A stretch of DNA of 34,723 nucleotides from Candidatus Poribacteria bacterium. Lineage in GTDB: Bacteria > Poribacteria > WGA-4E > UBA9662. Numbering within the stretch: the stretch's first letter is position 1; each line of letters begins with the position of its first letter. The position numbers and the translations under genes are program-made. The notes under the pieces were generated by a model, which was given only the letters and a program-made list of their open reading frames with translations, did no database searches and was not told the DNA's origin. Shown here one piece after another: positions 26,492-34,723 of the stretch. The stretch lies in contig PAQF01000013.1 of the NCBI GenBank assembly GCA_002709695.1, forward strand, positions 102,432 to 137,154, in the 5' to 3' direction.

Positions 26492-27409
26492 ATGGCAACA
26501 GTAGGCCAAGAAGAAAAATTTATCAGAATTGAAACGGATTGTTATCAAGCATCTGTGCAAACAGAGGGTTATGTTAGCGGGGTTAGTGCAGGAAGTTTTA
26601 TCGATAAACGAACAGGTGCTTCAGATCTTAGTTTTGGCTTGTGTATTGCTGATTTTTTGCTTGAACCAGGTATTGAGGATAGCGACACGTCTGCAGATTT
26701 TTGTTATCACTGGGGTGATGCAGTGCATGGGAATATTCCGAAACGCTATGTAGAGTTACCACAGATATGTACCCAAGCTGGCAAGCTCCCATATGAAATT
26801 TTAGAGGGTAAAGATTTTGTGGCTGTACATCAGTGGTATAACTGGAACTCAGCTCGTTTCCCTTACGAAGGCGGTTCATTGTGGGAGCAATGGTTGGTTT
26901 TTCCCGATGGTGTTCGTTGGTTCTTAGCTTACGATAAAGTAACTAGCATCAATACTGTAGACAAACTGATACTACGAATGGATATGCCGGGGCATATTAA
27001 ACATCAGAAAGGGGATGAGTTCGATCGGATATACTTGAGTTATTATGATTGTATATCATCAAAAGCATTTGTTAAGGATTTCTCTCCAGATGTGCATTAT
27101 TTGTATCAACGCCAAAAGAATAAAATTCCGAAACGTTATATTCGTTCCTATCAATTGTCAAGTGGGACTTGGTTGGCAGGTATGGCATTGGATCCTTCTA
27201 TTGTTTATGAGGCTTGGTGCCACCAGCGTGGTTATGTATGTATGATTCAGGAGATTGGCGGTATATTGATACGTGAGGGAGAAAGTTTTGGGGCTGTTCA
27301 TCTTGTTGGTTTCTTTGAAAGTATCGAAGAGATGGAGGATGTTTTCGATACATATCGAGGGACGAAAACGATGCGGGTTGAAGCTGCTGGTTGGTCACTA
27401 GAAACTTGA
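26492..27409 (+). CDS. Conserved-looking protein of unknown function, Trp/Tyr-rich
   Basis: The protein has 305 residues with no signal peptide and no motif I recognise. It is rich in Trp and Tyr (for example FVAVHQWYNWNSARF and SLWEQWLVFPDGVRWFL), consistent with a beta-sandwich that handles carbohydrate, but this is only an impression. ATG 26492 follows AAGGA. It lies between a PhyH gene and a Gfo/Idh/MocA gene, after a 283-bp gap in which I see nothing else. A role with those genes in sugar modification is plausible and unproven. Confidence 0.75.
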   Translation: MATVGQEEKFIRIETDCYQASVQTEGYVSGVSAGSFIDKRTGASDLSFGLCIADFLLEPGIEDSDTSADFCYHWGDAVHGNIPKRYVELPQICTQAGKLPYEILEGKDFVAVHQWYNWNSARFPYEGGSLWEQWLVFPDGVRWFLAYDKVTSINTVDKLILRMDMPGHIKHQKGDEFDRIYLSYYDCISSKAFVKDFSPDVHYLYQRQKNKIPKRYIRSYQLSSGTWLAGMALDPSIVYEAWCHQRGYVCMIQEIGGILIREGESFGAVHLVGFFESIEEMEDVFDTYRGTKTMRVEAAGWSLET

Positions 27410-27528
27410 AGAAGCTGTTCGGGTAGAAATTTTATTTAGGCTAAAGGTTTGGTTTAAGGAATTGGATTGTAAAAATGCCTGTTAACAAACAATATTAACT
27501 AACTAGTATTCGGAGGTTGGGCTCAAAC

Positions 27529-28707
27529 ATGGCTGAAACTATTGGTGTGGGTGTAATTGGAATGGGATGGATGGGGATCGTCCATAGCAGATGTTATCTT
27601 CGCGTCGGTCAGCATTTCCCTGATCTTAATTTGCGTCCGCGCTTAATTATTTGTGCTGATGAGGTTGCTGATCGCAGTCGTGAGGCTAAAGACCGTTTCG
27701 GCTTTGAACGACAGACGTCCAATTGGCAAGAGGTGATTGCTGACCCGGATGTGGAAATTGTAAATATTGCAGCACCAAATAGTATGCATCTTGAAATTGT
27801 GCAAGCGGCAGCTGAAGCAGGAAAACATATTTTTTGCGAGAAACCAGTTGGTCGAAACCCTCAAGAAACTGCTGATATCGAATATGCTGCAAGACGAGCG
27901 GATGTTCGAACCTGTGTGGGGTACAATTACAGGTGGGCACCCTTAGTACAATACGCTCGGCAGTTGATCCAAGAAGGCCGTTTAGGTCAAATCACGCACT
28001 ATCGAGGACGGTTCTTTGCTGGTTATGCTAGTAATCCCCATGCAGTGTTGTCGTGGCGTTTTCAGCGTGAACTATCGGGTTTAGGAACTTTGGGAGATCT
28101 GATGTCTCATGTAATTGATATGGCACAGATGATTGTTGGTTCTGTCAAACAGGCGGTAAGTAACAGTGAAACTTTTGTTCCTCAGCGTCCATTGTCAATC
28201 CCTGGCAAAGGTACTCATTTTACTGTTCAAAAAGGGGGGGCTGTTGGTCAGGTTACTAATGAAGATTATGTTGGTTCTCTGGTTCAATTTACTAATGGTG
28301 CGCAAGGTACATTAGAGGCGTGTCGAATAATAAGTGGACTAAAGTGCCAAATGGCATTTGAAGTTAACGGAACTGAAGGTGCTTTGAATTGGGATTTTGA
28401 GAGAATGAATGAACTTGATCTCTATTTGCCAAATGAGAACGATTCTCATGATGGTTATGTTCGTGTCCTGAGTGGGCCTGAGCATCCCTACCACTTGCAG
28501 TTTAACCCTGCTCCTGGTACTGGGCTTGGCTACGACGATTTGAAAGTTATTGAGAACTACAATTTTTTGAAAGCAATTGAACTTGGGAAACAAATGAGGC
28601 CTGGTTTTGCTGAGGCTTTGTCGGTTGCGAGGGTGCAAGCTGCGATGCAGGACTCATGGGGAAGCGAAAAATGGGAAATTGTCGATTATGAGTCTGTTGC
28701 AGAATAA
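27529..28707 (+). CDS. Gfo/Idh/MocA family oxidoreductase
   Basis: This is a predicted NAD(P)-dependent dehydrogenase of 392 residues. The Rossmann motif [15 protein letters not shown] is at the start and FCEKPVGRN carries the catalytic Lys. [14 protein letters not shown] follows, then the C-terminal domain [15 protein letters not shown] chose ATG 27529, because the TTG at 27517 directly abuts the GGAGG ribosome site. The last 20 bases overlap the following small membrane-protein gene. The substrate is unknown. Confidence 0.89.
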   Translation: MAETIGVGVIGMGWMGIVHSRCYLRVGQHFPDLNLRPRLIICADEVADRSREAKDRFGFERQTSNWQEVIADPDVEIVNIAAPNSMHLEIVQAAAEAGKHIFCEKPVGRNPQETADIEYAARRADVRTCVGYNYRWAPLVQYARQLIQEGRLGQITHYRGRFFAGYASNPHAVLSWRFQRELSGLGTLGDLMSHVIDMAQMIVGSVKQAVSNSETFVPQRPLSIPGKGTHFTVQKGGAVGQVTNEDYVGSLVQFTNGAQGTLEACRIISGLKCQMAFEVNGTEGALNWDFERMNELDLYLPNENDSHDGYVRVLSGPEHPYHLQFNPAPGTGLGYDDLKVIENYNFLKAIELGKQMRPGFAEALSVARVQAAMQDSWGSEKWEIVDYESVAE

Positions 28708-29191
28708 GATATATATATGGTTGATGTTTCTAATCACACTACTCTTTCTGTATAGTTGTCATGTTGATGATTCCGCGAAGACTGCTGATATTGCTTATGA
28801 AAAGGGGAAGCAAGCAGGATATCATGAAGGTTTCCTTGAGGGCTTAGAAAAAGGGAAGCAAGAGGTTATTAGTCAGGAGGAAACCAAACAATCGAAACCG
28901 TTAATCGTTGAGATTTTAGAGACTATTTTAAAATCGGGAACAATCCTTTTTATACTATTTTTCATCGTTATGATTATTTGGATGACTAGTTCTAAAGAGT
29001 ACCGCAGAAAAGAAATGGTTCAGATTTGTGGCGATTTGCAAGCAACACATGAGGAGATCCAGCTATTACGGATGGAAATGAGTAAGATTGAATCGACAAT
29101 CTCAGATGTGTCAACAGAAGTCAAAGAAGCAATGATTGGACTTTATCCCAGCCGCTTCGGGGCTACACAAAAAGATCATCAGGAAAAATAA
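28688..29191 (+). CDS. Small lipoprotein-like membrane protein with glycine-spaced repeat and coiled coil
   Basis: The protein has 167 residues from ATG 28688, inside the end of the dehydrogenase gene. An N-terminal signal ends in LYSC (C24 as lipobox Cys). A charged helix with Gly every three or four residues ([19 protein letters not shown]) follows, then a membrane helix (about 80-102) and a C-terminal coiled coil (about 115-150). No ribosome site is obvious, so translation may depend on coupling with the upstream gene. Function unknown. The Gly-spaced helix resembles that seen in Yae1- or FliH-like proteins, without enough similarity to name a family. Confidence 0.65.
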   Translation: MSLLQNKIYIWLMFLITLLFLYSCHVDDSAKTADIAYEKGKQAGYHEGFLEGLEKGKQEVISQEETKQSKPLIVEILETILKSGTILFILFFIVMIIWMTSSKEYRRKEMVQICGDLQATHEEIQLLRMEMSKIESTISDVSTEVKEAMIGLYPSRFGATQKDHQEK

Positions 29192-29265
29192 AACTCGGAA
29201 ATGTTATTTAACCTAAATGATTTGGTTTGGTTTGTAGGTCACGGTATGCAAGATGGGGATTGGGA

Positions 29266-30231
29266 ATGAGAATGAAGCGAATTGCTAATGTCATTGGTGG
29301 CCATGTTCATCCTGCAGTTTGTGTTACCGATAGTGGTAAGATACTTGTTGTTTATAACAAAGAAGGTGGGGGAGGAAAAGAACTGCTGTTAGTTCATTCA
29401 AATGATGTTGGGTTAACTTGGAGTTTCCCTGCTTCCATACCCATCATACAAAATTGCTCGATTTACCCTGGGTCTCTGACAACATTAAGTAGTGGGGCAA
29501 TAGTGCTCAATTGGTCATGTTATCGGAAAACGAGAGAAACTCTTTGGCGGGAACCACAGTTTTCCTTGAGTTATGATGAAGGTCAAACTTGGTCTGATCC
29601 AAAAAGTTATCCTATTACCGATCACACAAATTACACTTGTTTACGGCATGCTGTAACCGAACGGTCAGTTTCTGAGTGGGTGTGTCCTTTTTATGATAGG
29701 ACAGTTTTATATGATCATCAGAGTAATCAGCTAAAGCCTTTCGGTGATGGTCGTAATCATGGTATGGTCCCTATTATATGTACAAGTAATGGTATTTGGA
29801 TCAGTGGAGCCCCACAAGCTAATGCCCCTGTGCCTGTTGGTGTACCAGCAGAAATGGTAGGTGGCTTACGTTCAACTGATGATGGTCTTACTTGGAAGGC
29901 AATGAATGTCTTTCCTCATTTTGGTGTGGCTGGTTATGATCTTACAATATTGGCTAATGATTGGGTGATTTTAACGTACATTGCCTATGGAATAGGCCAC
30001 GATGGTGAATTTAGTTATAACTTAACTGTCTCACGTGATGAAGGAATCACTTGGCAATTTGATAATGTTGTTGAAGTTTATCATCCAGGACGGCGTATCA
30101 TGGGACGTGGATGGCCTCGAACTGTCCAGCTCGATGATGAAACTATTGGCACAATTTTTTATGATCTTGACCAGGAACAATTTGGTGGACCAGGAATATT
30201 TATTGTCCGTACATCATTGGATGAATGCTGA
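29266..30231 (+). CDS. Sialidase/BNR-repeat-like protein
   Basis: The protein has 321 residues from ATG 29266 (another ATG lies at 29272). Four Asp-box motifs are visible: SNDVGLTWS, SYDEGQTWS, STDDGLTWK and SRDEGITWQ, spaced through the chain as in a six-bladed sialidase-fold beta-propeller. No signal peptide is visible with this start, so it may be cytoplasmic. I cannot see the full sialidase catalytic set (Arg triad, Tyr, Asp), so glycosidase activity is not certain; many such proteins in Poribacteria-like genomes are of unknown specificity. Confidence 0.83.
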   Translation: MRMKRIANVIGGHVHPAVCVTDSGKILVVYNKEGGGGKELLLVHSNDVGLTWSFPASIPIIQNCSIYPGSLTTLSSGAIVLNWSCYRKTRETLWREPQFSLSYDEGQTWSDPKSYPITDHTNYTCLRHAVTERSVSEWVCPFYDRTVLYDHQSNQLKPFGDGRNHGMVPIICTSNGIWISGAPQANAPVPVGVPAEMVGGLRSTDDGLTWKAMNVFPHFGVAGYDLTILANDWVILTYIAYGIGHDGEFSYNLTVSRDEGITWQFDNVVEVYHPGRRIMGRGWPRTVQLDDETIGTIFYDLDQEQFGGPGIFIVRTSLDEC

Positions 30232-30386
30232 TAAGTAGATGCTTTTGCAATTTGAGGGCAATGGGCGTTTACTATCTGTTGGTGTTTAGATAGAATTGTT
30301 CAGGTGAAGCCTGAAATGACGGTCGTATAAACCTGGTTTTCTAGCCCTAAGTTTTTGAATGTTTCACTTGATAAATGAATAGAAAT

Positions 30387-30413
30387 CACCAAGTAAATAC
30401 CTTATTTTTGGTG
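30387..30413 (-). terminator. Possible weak terminator hairpin after the PhyH gene
   Basis: CACCAA (30387-30392) and TTGGTG (30408-30413) are inverted repeats with an AT-rich interior. It sits 2 bases past the stop of the minus-strand PhyH gene and is followed on that strand by a T-rich stretch. The sialidase gene converges on it from the other side. The stem is short, so this is only a candidate. Confidence 0.35.
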
Positions 30414-30415
30414 GA

Positions 30416-31177
30416 TTAGGAAGGACTAATAATATACCCTTCTTCGGTTTTTTGATTTGATGGCCGGGTAATGTATGGGGCACGGAGTATCTTTTGCTGA
30501 GAGTTGGTGTAATCGTAAGCTTTAGGGTCATAGTAAGTTCCCCAGAAAGAAACATATCGGGGGGAATATTTATAAAATAAGGTTCGACGTTGGGTTGTTG
30601 CTGTCCAAGCAAGAGTGCCGTGCCTTAATGCCTCGGTGAAGATAATTGCAGAACCTGCTGCACAAGGTATTTGCTCTATACAGTCCGAGGGCTTTCCTAC
30701 GGAGGTAATACTGATGGGAGGAGGGAAACTGCTCTTGTGGCTACCGGGAATGCAACAAAAGCCGCCTGCTCCTGATGGTACATCTTTTAGTGCCCATGCA
30801 ACTGAAACCAGCCCACAATGGATTTTATCGTCTTGCACGTTATAGTGATACATTGTGCTGTATGGTGTGCCGTTGAAATGTAATTCACCCGCTCCTCCTT
30901 CTATCATGTGTTCTGCGTAATCGTGGTCTAGGCGGAAATCGTCTCCTAAAATTCCTTCTAAATAGGGAACGAGTGTTGGATGGTCGATCAGATTTCGATA
31001 ATCTTTTCCCCATGAAATTAAGTTCCAGTAACGTGCTCGGCCAGCGCTAGGATTCTCAGACTTCACCTGCTTTTCGTCAAAGGTTGCATTCAGTGTTGCA
31101 AGTTCTTGTTCGTTTAACACTTGGTTCAGTATCATATAACCACGTATGTCAAATAAGTATCTCTCTTCTTCAGTCAT
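30416..31177 (-). CDS. PhyH-like protein lacking the usual iron-binding carboxylate, second copy
   Basis: This 253-residue paralogue of the gene at 25462 shares EEERYLFD at the start, FCCIPGSHKSS in the core, the distal His in EALRHGTLAW (H186) and the QRR pair. At the HxD site it reads ELHFNGTPY (H100-F-N), so Asn replaces the carboxylate ligand. The two copies are clearly related but have diverged through the substrate-facing segments. Iron binding with only two His ligands, or loss of catalysis, is inference. ATG 31177 is used. Confidence 0.84.
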   Translation of the reverse strand: MTEEERYLFDIRGYMILNQVLNEQELATLNATFDEKQVKSENPSAGRARYWNLISWGKDYRNLIDHPTLVPYLEGILGDDFRLDHDYAEHMIEGGAGELHFNGTPYSTMYHYNVQDDKIHCGLVSVAWALKDVPSGAGGFCCIPGSHKSSFPPPISITSVGKPSDCIEQIPCAAGSAIIFTEALRHGTLAWTATTQRRTLFYKYSPRYVSFWGTYYDPKAYDYTNSQQKILRAPYITRPSNQKTEEGYIISPS

Positions 31178-31579
31178 GGTGATTGCCTTTTGGGTTAATC
31201 ATTTTTTGAATTGTTTTTCATCTATTGGTATATGTGTTTAGAGTAATATTAGTGGAAAACCACTGATAAAGGGGCTTGAATTTTCTGAATCTAAACAGGT
31301 CGCCTTTTTTTAGAGGGTTAAGTGTTGCATAGTCTTAAAATATATTGGGTATCTAAAAGGTTGCCTATTCTCTTATCTTGATGATGGAGGAAATTTAAGT
31401 TTCAGAAAAAGTTTTCATGGCCCCTGTAAGATTTTATTTTTATGTTAGAGCTATGAGACTTGGTATTATTGTCTGGTGATATTTTCTGTGTTTTGTATAT
31501 CTTATAAGTCATGTTATAATACAGCATTCTATTATGCCTATAAACAACTAATTATCTACCCCATCTAGAGAGAAAAACA
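31178..31579. other. Intergenic region, about 400 bp, divergent promoters
   Basis: This is AT-rich DNA between two divergent PhyH-type genes. It holds a good -10 box at 31515-31520 for the plus-strand gene and a short inverted repeat AGTGG-AAAA-CCACT near 31251-31264. I see no gene or RNA element in it. Confidence 0.5.
31493..31520 (+). promoter_or_regulatory. Extended -10 promoter candidate
   Basis: TGTTATAAT (31512-31520) is a perfect extended -10 element. The -35 region (TTGTAT at 31493-31498, spacer 16) is weak, as is usual with extended -10 promoters. It is about 60 bases upstream of ATG 31580, whose leader carries AGAGAG as ribosome site. Confidence 0.45.
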
Positions 31580-32953
31580 ATGCGTAAGGAAGCACACCTG
31601 CTTAGTGACGAAGCAATGCAACGTTTTATCCGGAACGGTTATATTACTGTTAAGCCTGAATTTCCGGCGACCTTTCACCAAAGAATTTATCAGAAAACAG
31701 AAGAGATGTTTGAAAAAGTAGGTAACCCGGGTAACAACCTCTTGCCCCGTATTCCGGAGTTACGAAACGTTTTCGGACATCCAGTGGTCCGTGGAGCACT
31801 GACTAGTATCTTAGGAGAAGATTATTATCTTCATCCGCACCGGCATTGTCATGAGAATCCTCCAGATAGTGGAGAACAGGGAATGCATAAGGATAGTCTT
31901 CATAATAGTCGGTTTGCTATTGATGAACATCATCGTCATCATCGTACACGTTGGGCAATGGCGTTTTATTATCCGCAAGATACTCCACTGGAACTTGGTC
32001 CGACTGGAATATGGCCAAGTTCTCAGTATTTCAATACACAACCACCTTTTGGTAAGGGGGAGGAGTTGCCTCTGGATGGTGAAGCGGGCACGGTTGTTAT
32101 TGTTCACTATGATGTATTCCATCGCAAAATGCTTAATACCTCAGACAAAGTTCGATACATGGTAAAGTTTTTGTTTACACGAATGTCGGAACCTCAATAT
32201 CCTAGTTGGAATCACCAAGATGTAACTTGGGAAACCACAGGTGATTTGCAAGAACTGACATGGCAAAACCTCTGGAATTGGTATCTGGGCGAAAATGGGA
32301 AAGACCAAAATGGCAGCGAAACTCGTTCTCTCTCAGAATTGACTGAGAAATTGAGTGACGAGTCTGAAGCTATTGGTGTTAATGCCGCTTATGAATTGGG
32401 GCACATTGGTGGTCAAGCGTCTTCTGTCGTCATGGATTCTTTGAAAGGAAAAGATGAGGTTGCTTGTCGAAATGCCGGTTATGCTTTCAATTCGATGGGG
32501 CGATCAGCAGTTCCATATTTAACTGAAGTTCTGCGTGATAAAGATGAAAAGGTAAGAGCTCGTGCTGCTGATGCACTTGGTGATCTTGGTTTTGATGCGC
32601 AAGAGGCAGCTGCCGACTTGATAGGAATTTTGAATGATGAGTCTAAGGATGTCAGAAATCATGCGACTGAGGCTCTTGGTACAATTACTCAGACTACAGA
32701 TATTGGCGTGATACCGCTGGCTGAAAGGTTGACAGATGATGACGGTCTCATTCGTCGAAATGCTGCTCTGTCATTGGCACGAATTGGGGAACATGCATCA
32801 GCCGCATTGCCTGCGCTATCTGAGGCATTATATGATGAGAACCATTTTGTGCGTGCATTTTCCTTGCAAGCACTTGAGCGAATTGGAACTAAGGAAGCAA
32901 CAGAAGTATCTGTTGATTATTTACGGTCTGCTCGGTGGTGTACCTCACATTAG
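31580..32953 (+). CDS. PhyH-family dioxygenase fused to HEAT repeats
   Basis: The protein has 457 residues. Residues about 1-210 are a PhyH-like Fe(II)/2-oxoglutarate oxygenase: HxD is present as GMHKDS (H103, D105), and the distal ligand region VIVHYDVFHRKML (H181) is followed by KVRYMV (R192). A His-rich loop HPHRHCHE and EHHRHHR flank the active site. Residues about 245-450 are HEAT/PBS-lyase-type repeats of about 35-38 residues (AAYELGHIG, RAADALGDLG, ATEALGTI and ALSLARIGEHA). The repeat half probably positions a partner or large substrate. The substrate is unknown. Confidence 0.86.
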   Translation: MRKEAHLLSDEAMQRFIRNGYITVKPEFPATFHQRIYQKTEEMFEKVGNPGNNLLPRIPELRNVFGHPVVRGALTSILGEDYYLHPHRHCHENPPDSGEQGMHKDSLHNSRFAIDEHHRHHRTRWAMAFYYPQDTPLELGPTGIWPSSQYFNTQPPFGKGEELPLDGEAGTVVIVHYDVFHRKMLNTSDKVRYMVKFLFTRMSEPQYPSWNHQDVTWETTGDLQELTWQNLWNWYLGENGKDQNGSETRSLSELTEKLSDESEAIGVNAAYELGHIGGQASSVVMDSLKGKDEVACRNAGYAFNSMGRSAVPYLTEVLRDKDEKVRARAADALGDLGFDAQEAAADLIGILNDESKDVRNHATEALGTITQTTDIGVIPLAERLTDDDGLIRRNAALSLARIGEHASAALPALSEALYDENHFVRAFSLQALERIGTKEATEVSVDYLRSARWCTSH

Positions 32954-32989
32954 AATAAAGGTTCCAGCTTCTACAAGTTTGTTCTTTTA

Positions 32990-34096
32990 TTATATTTCCG
33001 TCGGTACCATCACTTCGTAGATTTGAGCGTGTCCGCTGCCGCTGCGATCTGAGGTGAAGACAATGTGTGTACTGTCTGGACTGAATGATGGATGTGGATG
33101 GGTGTGTTGGGGAGCGTAAACCTTAATTGGTCCATCGGCATAAGGAAATGGTTCGGCCCAGTGTTCGCCGACCGAGGTTGCATCCGCATAACAGATTGTT
33201 TTTGGCTTTCCTTCATTATCTCTCGGGTCAAAGATCTGAATACCAATATCAGGGAAGTTAGTATCTGCTACCATCATAGTCCCTTGAGGGTTACAGATTG
33301 CATGCCAGGCGTTGAATGAGGTTATTTGCCGCTCTTGATTTGTGTCCACATTGATACAGCGGATTCCGTTAGGCCAATCAACGAAAGCCAATTCCCGAGT
33401 TCCTGGTATCCATGATTCGTGGGTAATCCACTCATTTTTCTCCGCGTTTCTAGCATATAGACGTCGGTTGTTTTCTCCGTTCCGATTAATTACCCAAACT
33501 CTATCGGTTAAAGGACCTGCGTAGTAGAGTATATTGGAATCGTCTGGACAAAACTGTAGGTGACCAATGCTATCCCGTTGTAGTATTGTCTCATACATAC
33601 CAGTTTCGGTATCAATTATTGATAATGCTGCTTCTGTACCGACATTGTAGCGAATAGCCCACCACTGATCGTTATGGCTTAAGGCTGTTGTTCCCATGGC
33701 TGCCCCTACCATACCTTCTTCGCGCATCCGTGTCGCAGCGAAGTTGACCAATTCTATTTCTTCCAGTGTTTCTAGGTCTAAACGCCAGGCGCTAGTCCCT
33801 GCAGTGAAAAAGACATAGTGCCCATTGTGGGCTGGATGGACTGACCACTCACTAAGATCATCTCGATTTGTCAACTGCATTAGTTCGCCAGTAGCACGGA
33901 TTTCAGCAAATATTTGTGGGGTGCCTGTTCTATGTGAAACGAAAATCAGCCGCTTCATTTCATCGTCGTAGGCAGGGATAATGAAAAATGGATGGTGGTG
34001 CAAGGCGAAGGTAGTAGTTACTTGCCGGATTTCAGCCCCTGTTCTTGCGTCTTTAAAAGTGAGAGATTCTGATGGATAAATCGTTCCTTTTGACAT
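32990..34096 (-). CDS. PL22-like oligogalacturonate lyase / TolB-type beta-propeller
   Basis: The protein has 368 residues in seven propeller blades with no signal peptide. The residues that bind Mn and catalyse in the Yersinia oligogalacturonate lyase (PL22) have counterparts: ITHESW (H226), NAWHAICNPQG (H265) and PQHTHPHPSFSPDS (Q330, H333 and H335, the same Q-x2-H-x-H spacing). Such lyases split unsaturated digalacturonate in the cytoplasm. Because many Poribacteria-like proteins share the fold, the substrate may be another uronate. It lies 15 bp downstream of the MetE-like gene on the same strand. Confidence 0.8.
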   Translation of the reverse strand: MSKGTIYPSESLTFKDARTGAEIRQVTTTFALHHHPFFIIPAYDDEMKRLIFVSHRTGTPQIFAEIRATGELMQLTNRDDLSEWSVHPAHNGHYVFFTAGTSAWRLDLETLEEIELVNFAATRMREEGMVGAAMGTTALSHNDQWWAIRYNVGTEAALSIIDTETGMYETILQRDSIGHLQFCPDDSNILYYAGPLTDRVWVINRNGENNRRLYARNAEKNEWITHESWIPGTRELAFVDWPNGIRCINVDTNQERQITSFNAWHAICNPQGTMMVADTNFPDIGIQIFDPRDNEGKPKTICYADATSVGEHWAEPFPYADGPIKVYAPQHTHPHPSFSPDSTHIVFTSDRSGSGHAQIYEVMVPTEI

Positions 34097-34111
34097 GTTT
34101 TTCCTTTAATT

Positions 34112-34723
34112 TCAGTTGTTGGTGGTACCATTATAAAGATTTTTGCCGGCGACTAATGCCTTGAGTTTTCCCTCAGCAACGGTTCGAGGAAGCATCCGGA
34201 GTCCGCAATCCGGATTTACATAAGCAATTCGTTCAGGGCCTAGGATTTCGGTAATATCTTCAATCCTATGTGCTATCTGTTCTGGGTTTTCGATCTGCAG
34301 GTCTTTGACATCAACGACACCAATTCCGAATTGGGTTTTCGGCTGAACATCGCACAGATGGCGTATTTCATCTTTTGATCGGCGGGTAAGTTCTAGAGTG
34401 AGACAATCGCAGTTCAACTGATTCATAAAACTGATTAGCTGCTTGTAACTGCTGTCTTGGATGGTTTGCCCGTGATAATTTCCAAAACATAGGTGGACAT
34501 TCTTCTCACCTTCAATTGCAGCTAGTACGCGATTAATTGCTTGAGATGCGATTTGACCGTCTTCGGGATGTCCTGTTAGGTTGGGCTCATCAATTTGAAT
34601 CACAGTTGCGTCGATGCGAGCTAATTGATTTGCCAGAATATCTGCAAACGCAAATGCCAAATCAGTTAAGCTGGCATAGTATTTATTGGAAACAACTTTA
34701 GCTAACATGTAGGGGCTGGTTAC
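34112..34723 (-). CDS. Cobalamin-independent methionine synthase (MetE)-like methyltransferase, partial
   Basis: Only the C-terminal 203 codons are in the window; the frame is open to the right edge (VTSPYMLAK begins at 34723). Zinc-ligand motifs are intact: HLCFGN (His and Cys), CLTLELT (Glu) and NPDCGL (Cys). IQIDEPNL and the final CGLRMLP match MetE. An apparent start at 34708 is internal. MetE-like short proteins transfer methyl groups to thiols; the acceptor is unknown. It probably forms an operon with the PL22-like gene. Confidence 0.85.
   Translation of the reverse strand, partial: VTSPYMLAKVVSNKYYASLTDLAFAFADILANQLARIDATVIQIDEPNLTGHPEDGQIASQAINRVLAAIEGEKNVHLCFGNYHGQTIQDSSYKQLISFMNQLNCDCLTLELTRRSKDEIRHLCDVQPKTQFGIGVVDVKDLQIENPEQIAHRIEDITEILGPERIAYVNPDCGLRMLPRTVAEGKLKALVAGKNLYNGTTNN

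Noticed and set aside
30299-30315. TTCAGG-TGAAG-CCTGAA hairpin as terminator of the sialidase-like gene
   Set aside because: The stem is short and not followed by a run of T's on the plus strand.

Overview
The window is AT-rich, gene-dense bacterial chromosome with short intergenic gaps and no rRNA, tRNA, IS element or CRISPR array that I could see. The gene mix points to a free-living or host-associated bacterium of the Poribacteria/Latescibacterota/Planctomycete type, probably marine: five phytanoyl-CoA-dioxygenase-like (PhyH) proteins, three Gfo/Idh/MocA oxidoreductases, a BNR/Asp-box protein, a PL22-like lyase, a COG3618 amidohydrolase and a MetE-like methyltransferase, all mixed with housekeeping genes. 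The taxonomic guess is inference from gene content only.

Layout. 44-4844: an exported TPR/beta-propeller protein overlaps a Gfo/Idh/MocA dehydrogenase, followed by two tandem PhyH paralogues. 4870-5220 (minus): a small exported heavy-metal-associated (HMA) protein whose metal-binding motif carries an in-frame TGA where the first Cys is expected, followed by a GGUC-loop hairpin. I read it as a selenoprotein gene that ordinary gene calling misses. It has its own sigma70-like promoter overlapped by a palindrome. 5317-9056: a large TPR protein, an exported YdjY-acylphosphatase fusion and a NadD/NMNAT-like nucleotidyltransferase, tightly packed. 9413-10965: a Gfo/Idh/MocA protein and QueF (queuosine). 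10973-14793 (minus): a BatB-like VWA protein, a decayed thymidylate kinase pseudogene, a sugar kinase of the ROK family with an N-terminal helix-hairpin-helix domain, and chorismate synthase.

14996-21048 (plus): rhomboid protease, SpoU/TrmH methyltransferase, inositol-monophosphatase-like protein, peptide deformylase, LarE, MnmA, a membrane-anchored unknown and an isochorismatase-like hydrolase. LarE and MnmA are both PP-loop sulfur-transfer enzymes and lie 7 bp apart. 21037-23958 (minus): a tandem-GNAT protein, HemE and HemH form a haem operon; HemH has an unusual Cys-rich N-terminus.

24591-34723: an accessory, probably carbohydrate- or compatible-solute-catabolic region. It holds an amidohydrolase plus a PhyH protein lacking the usual iron-binding carboxylate, an unrecognised Trp/Tyr-rich protein, a Gfo/Idh/MocA dehydrogenase, a small membrane protein, an Asp-box sialidase-like protein, a second carboxylate-less PhyH, a PhyH-HEAT fusion, a PL22-like beta-propeller lyase and a MetE-like gene running off the right edge. 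The substrates cannot be named from sequence alone.
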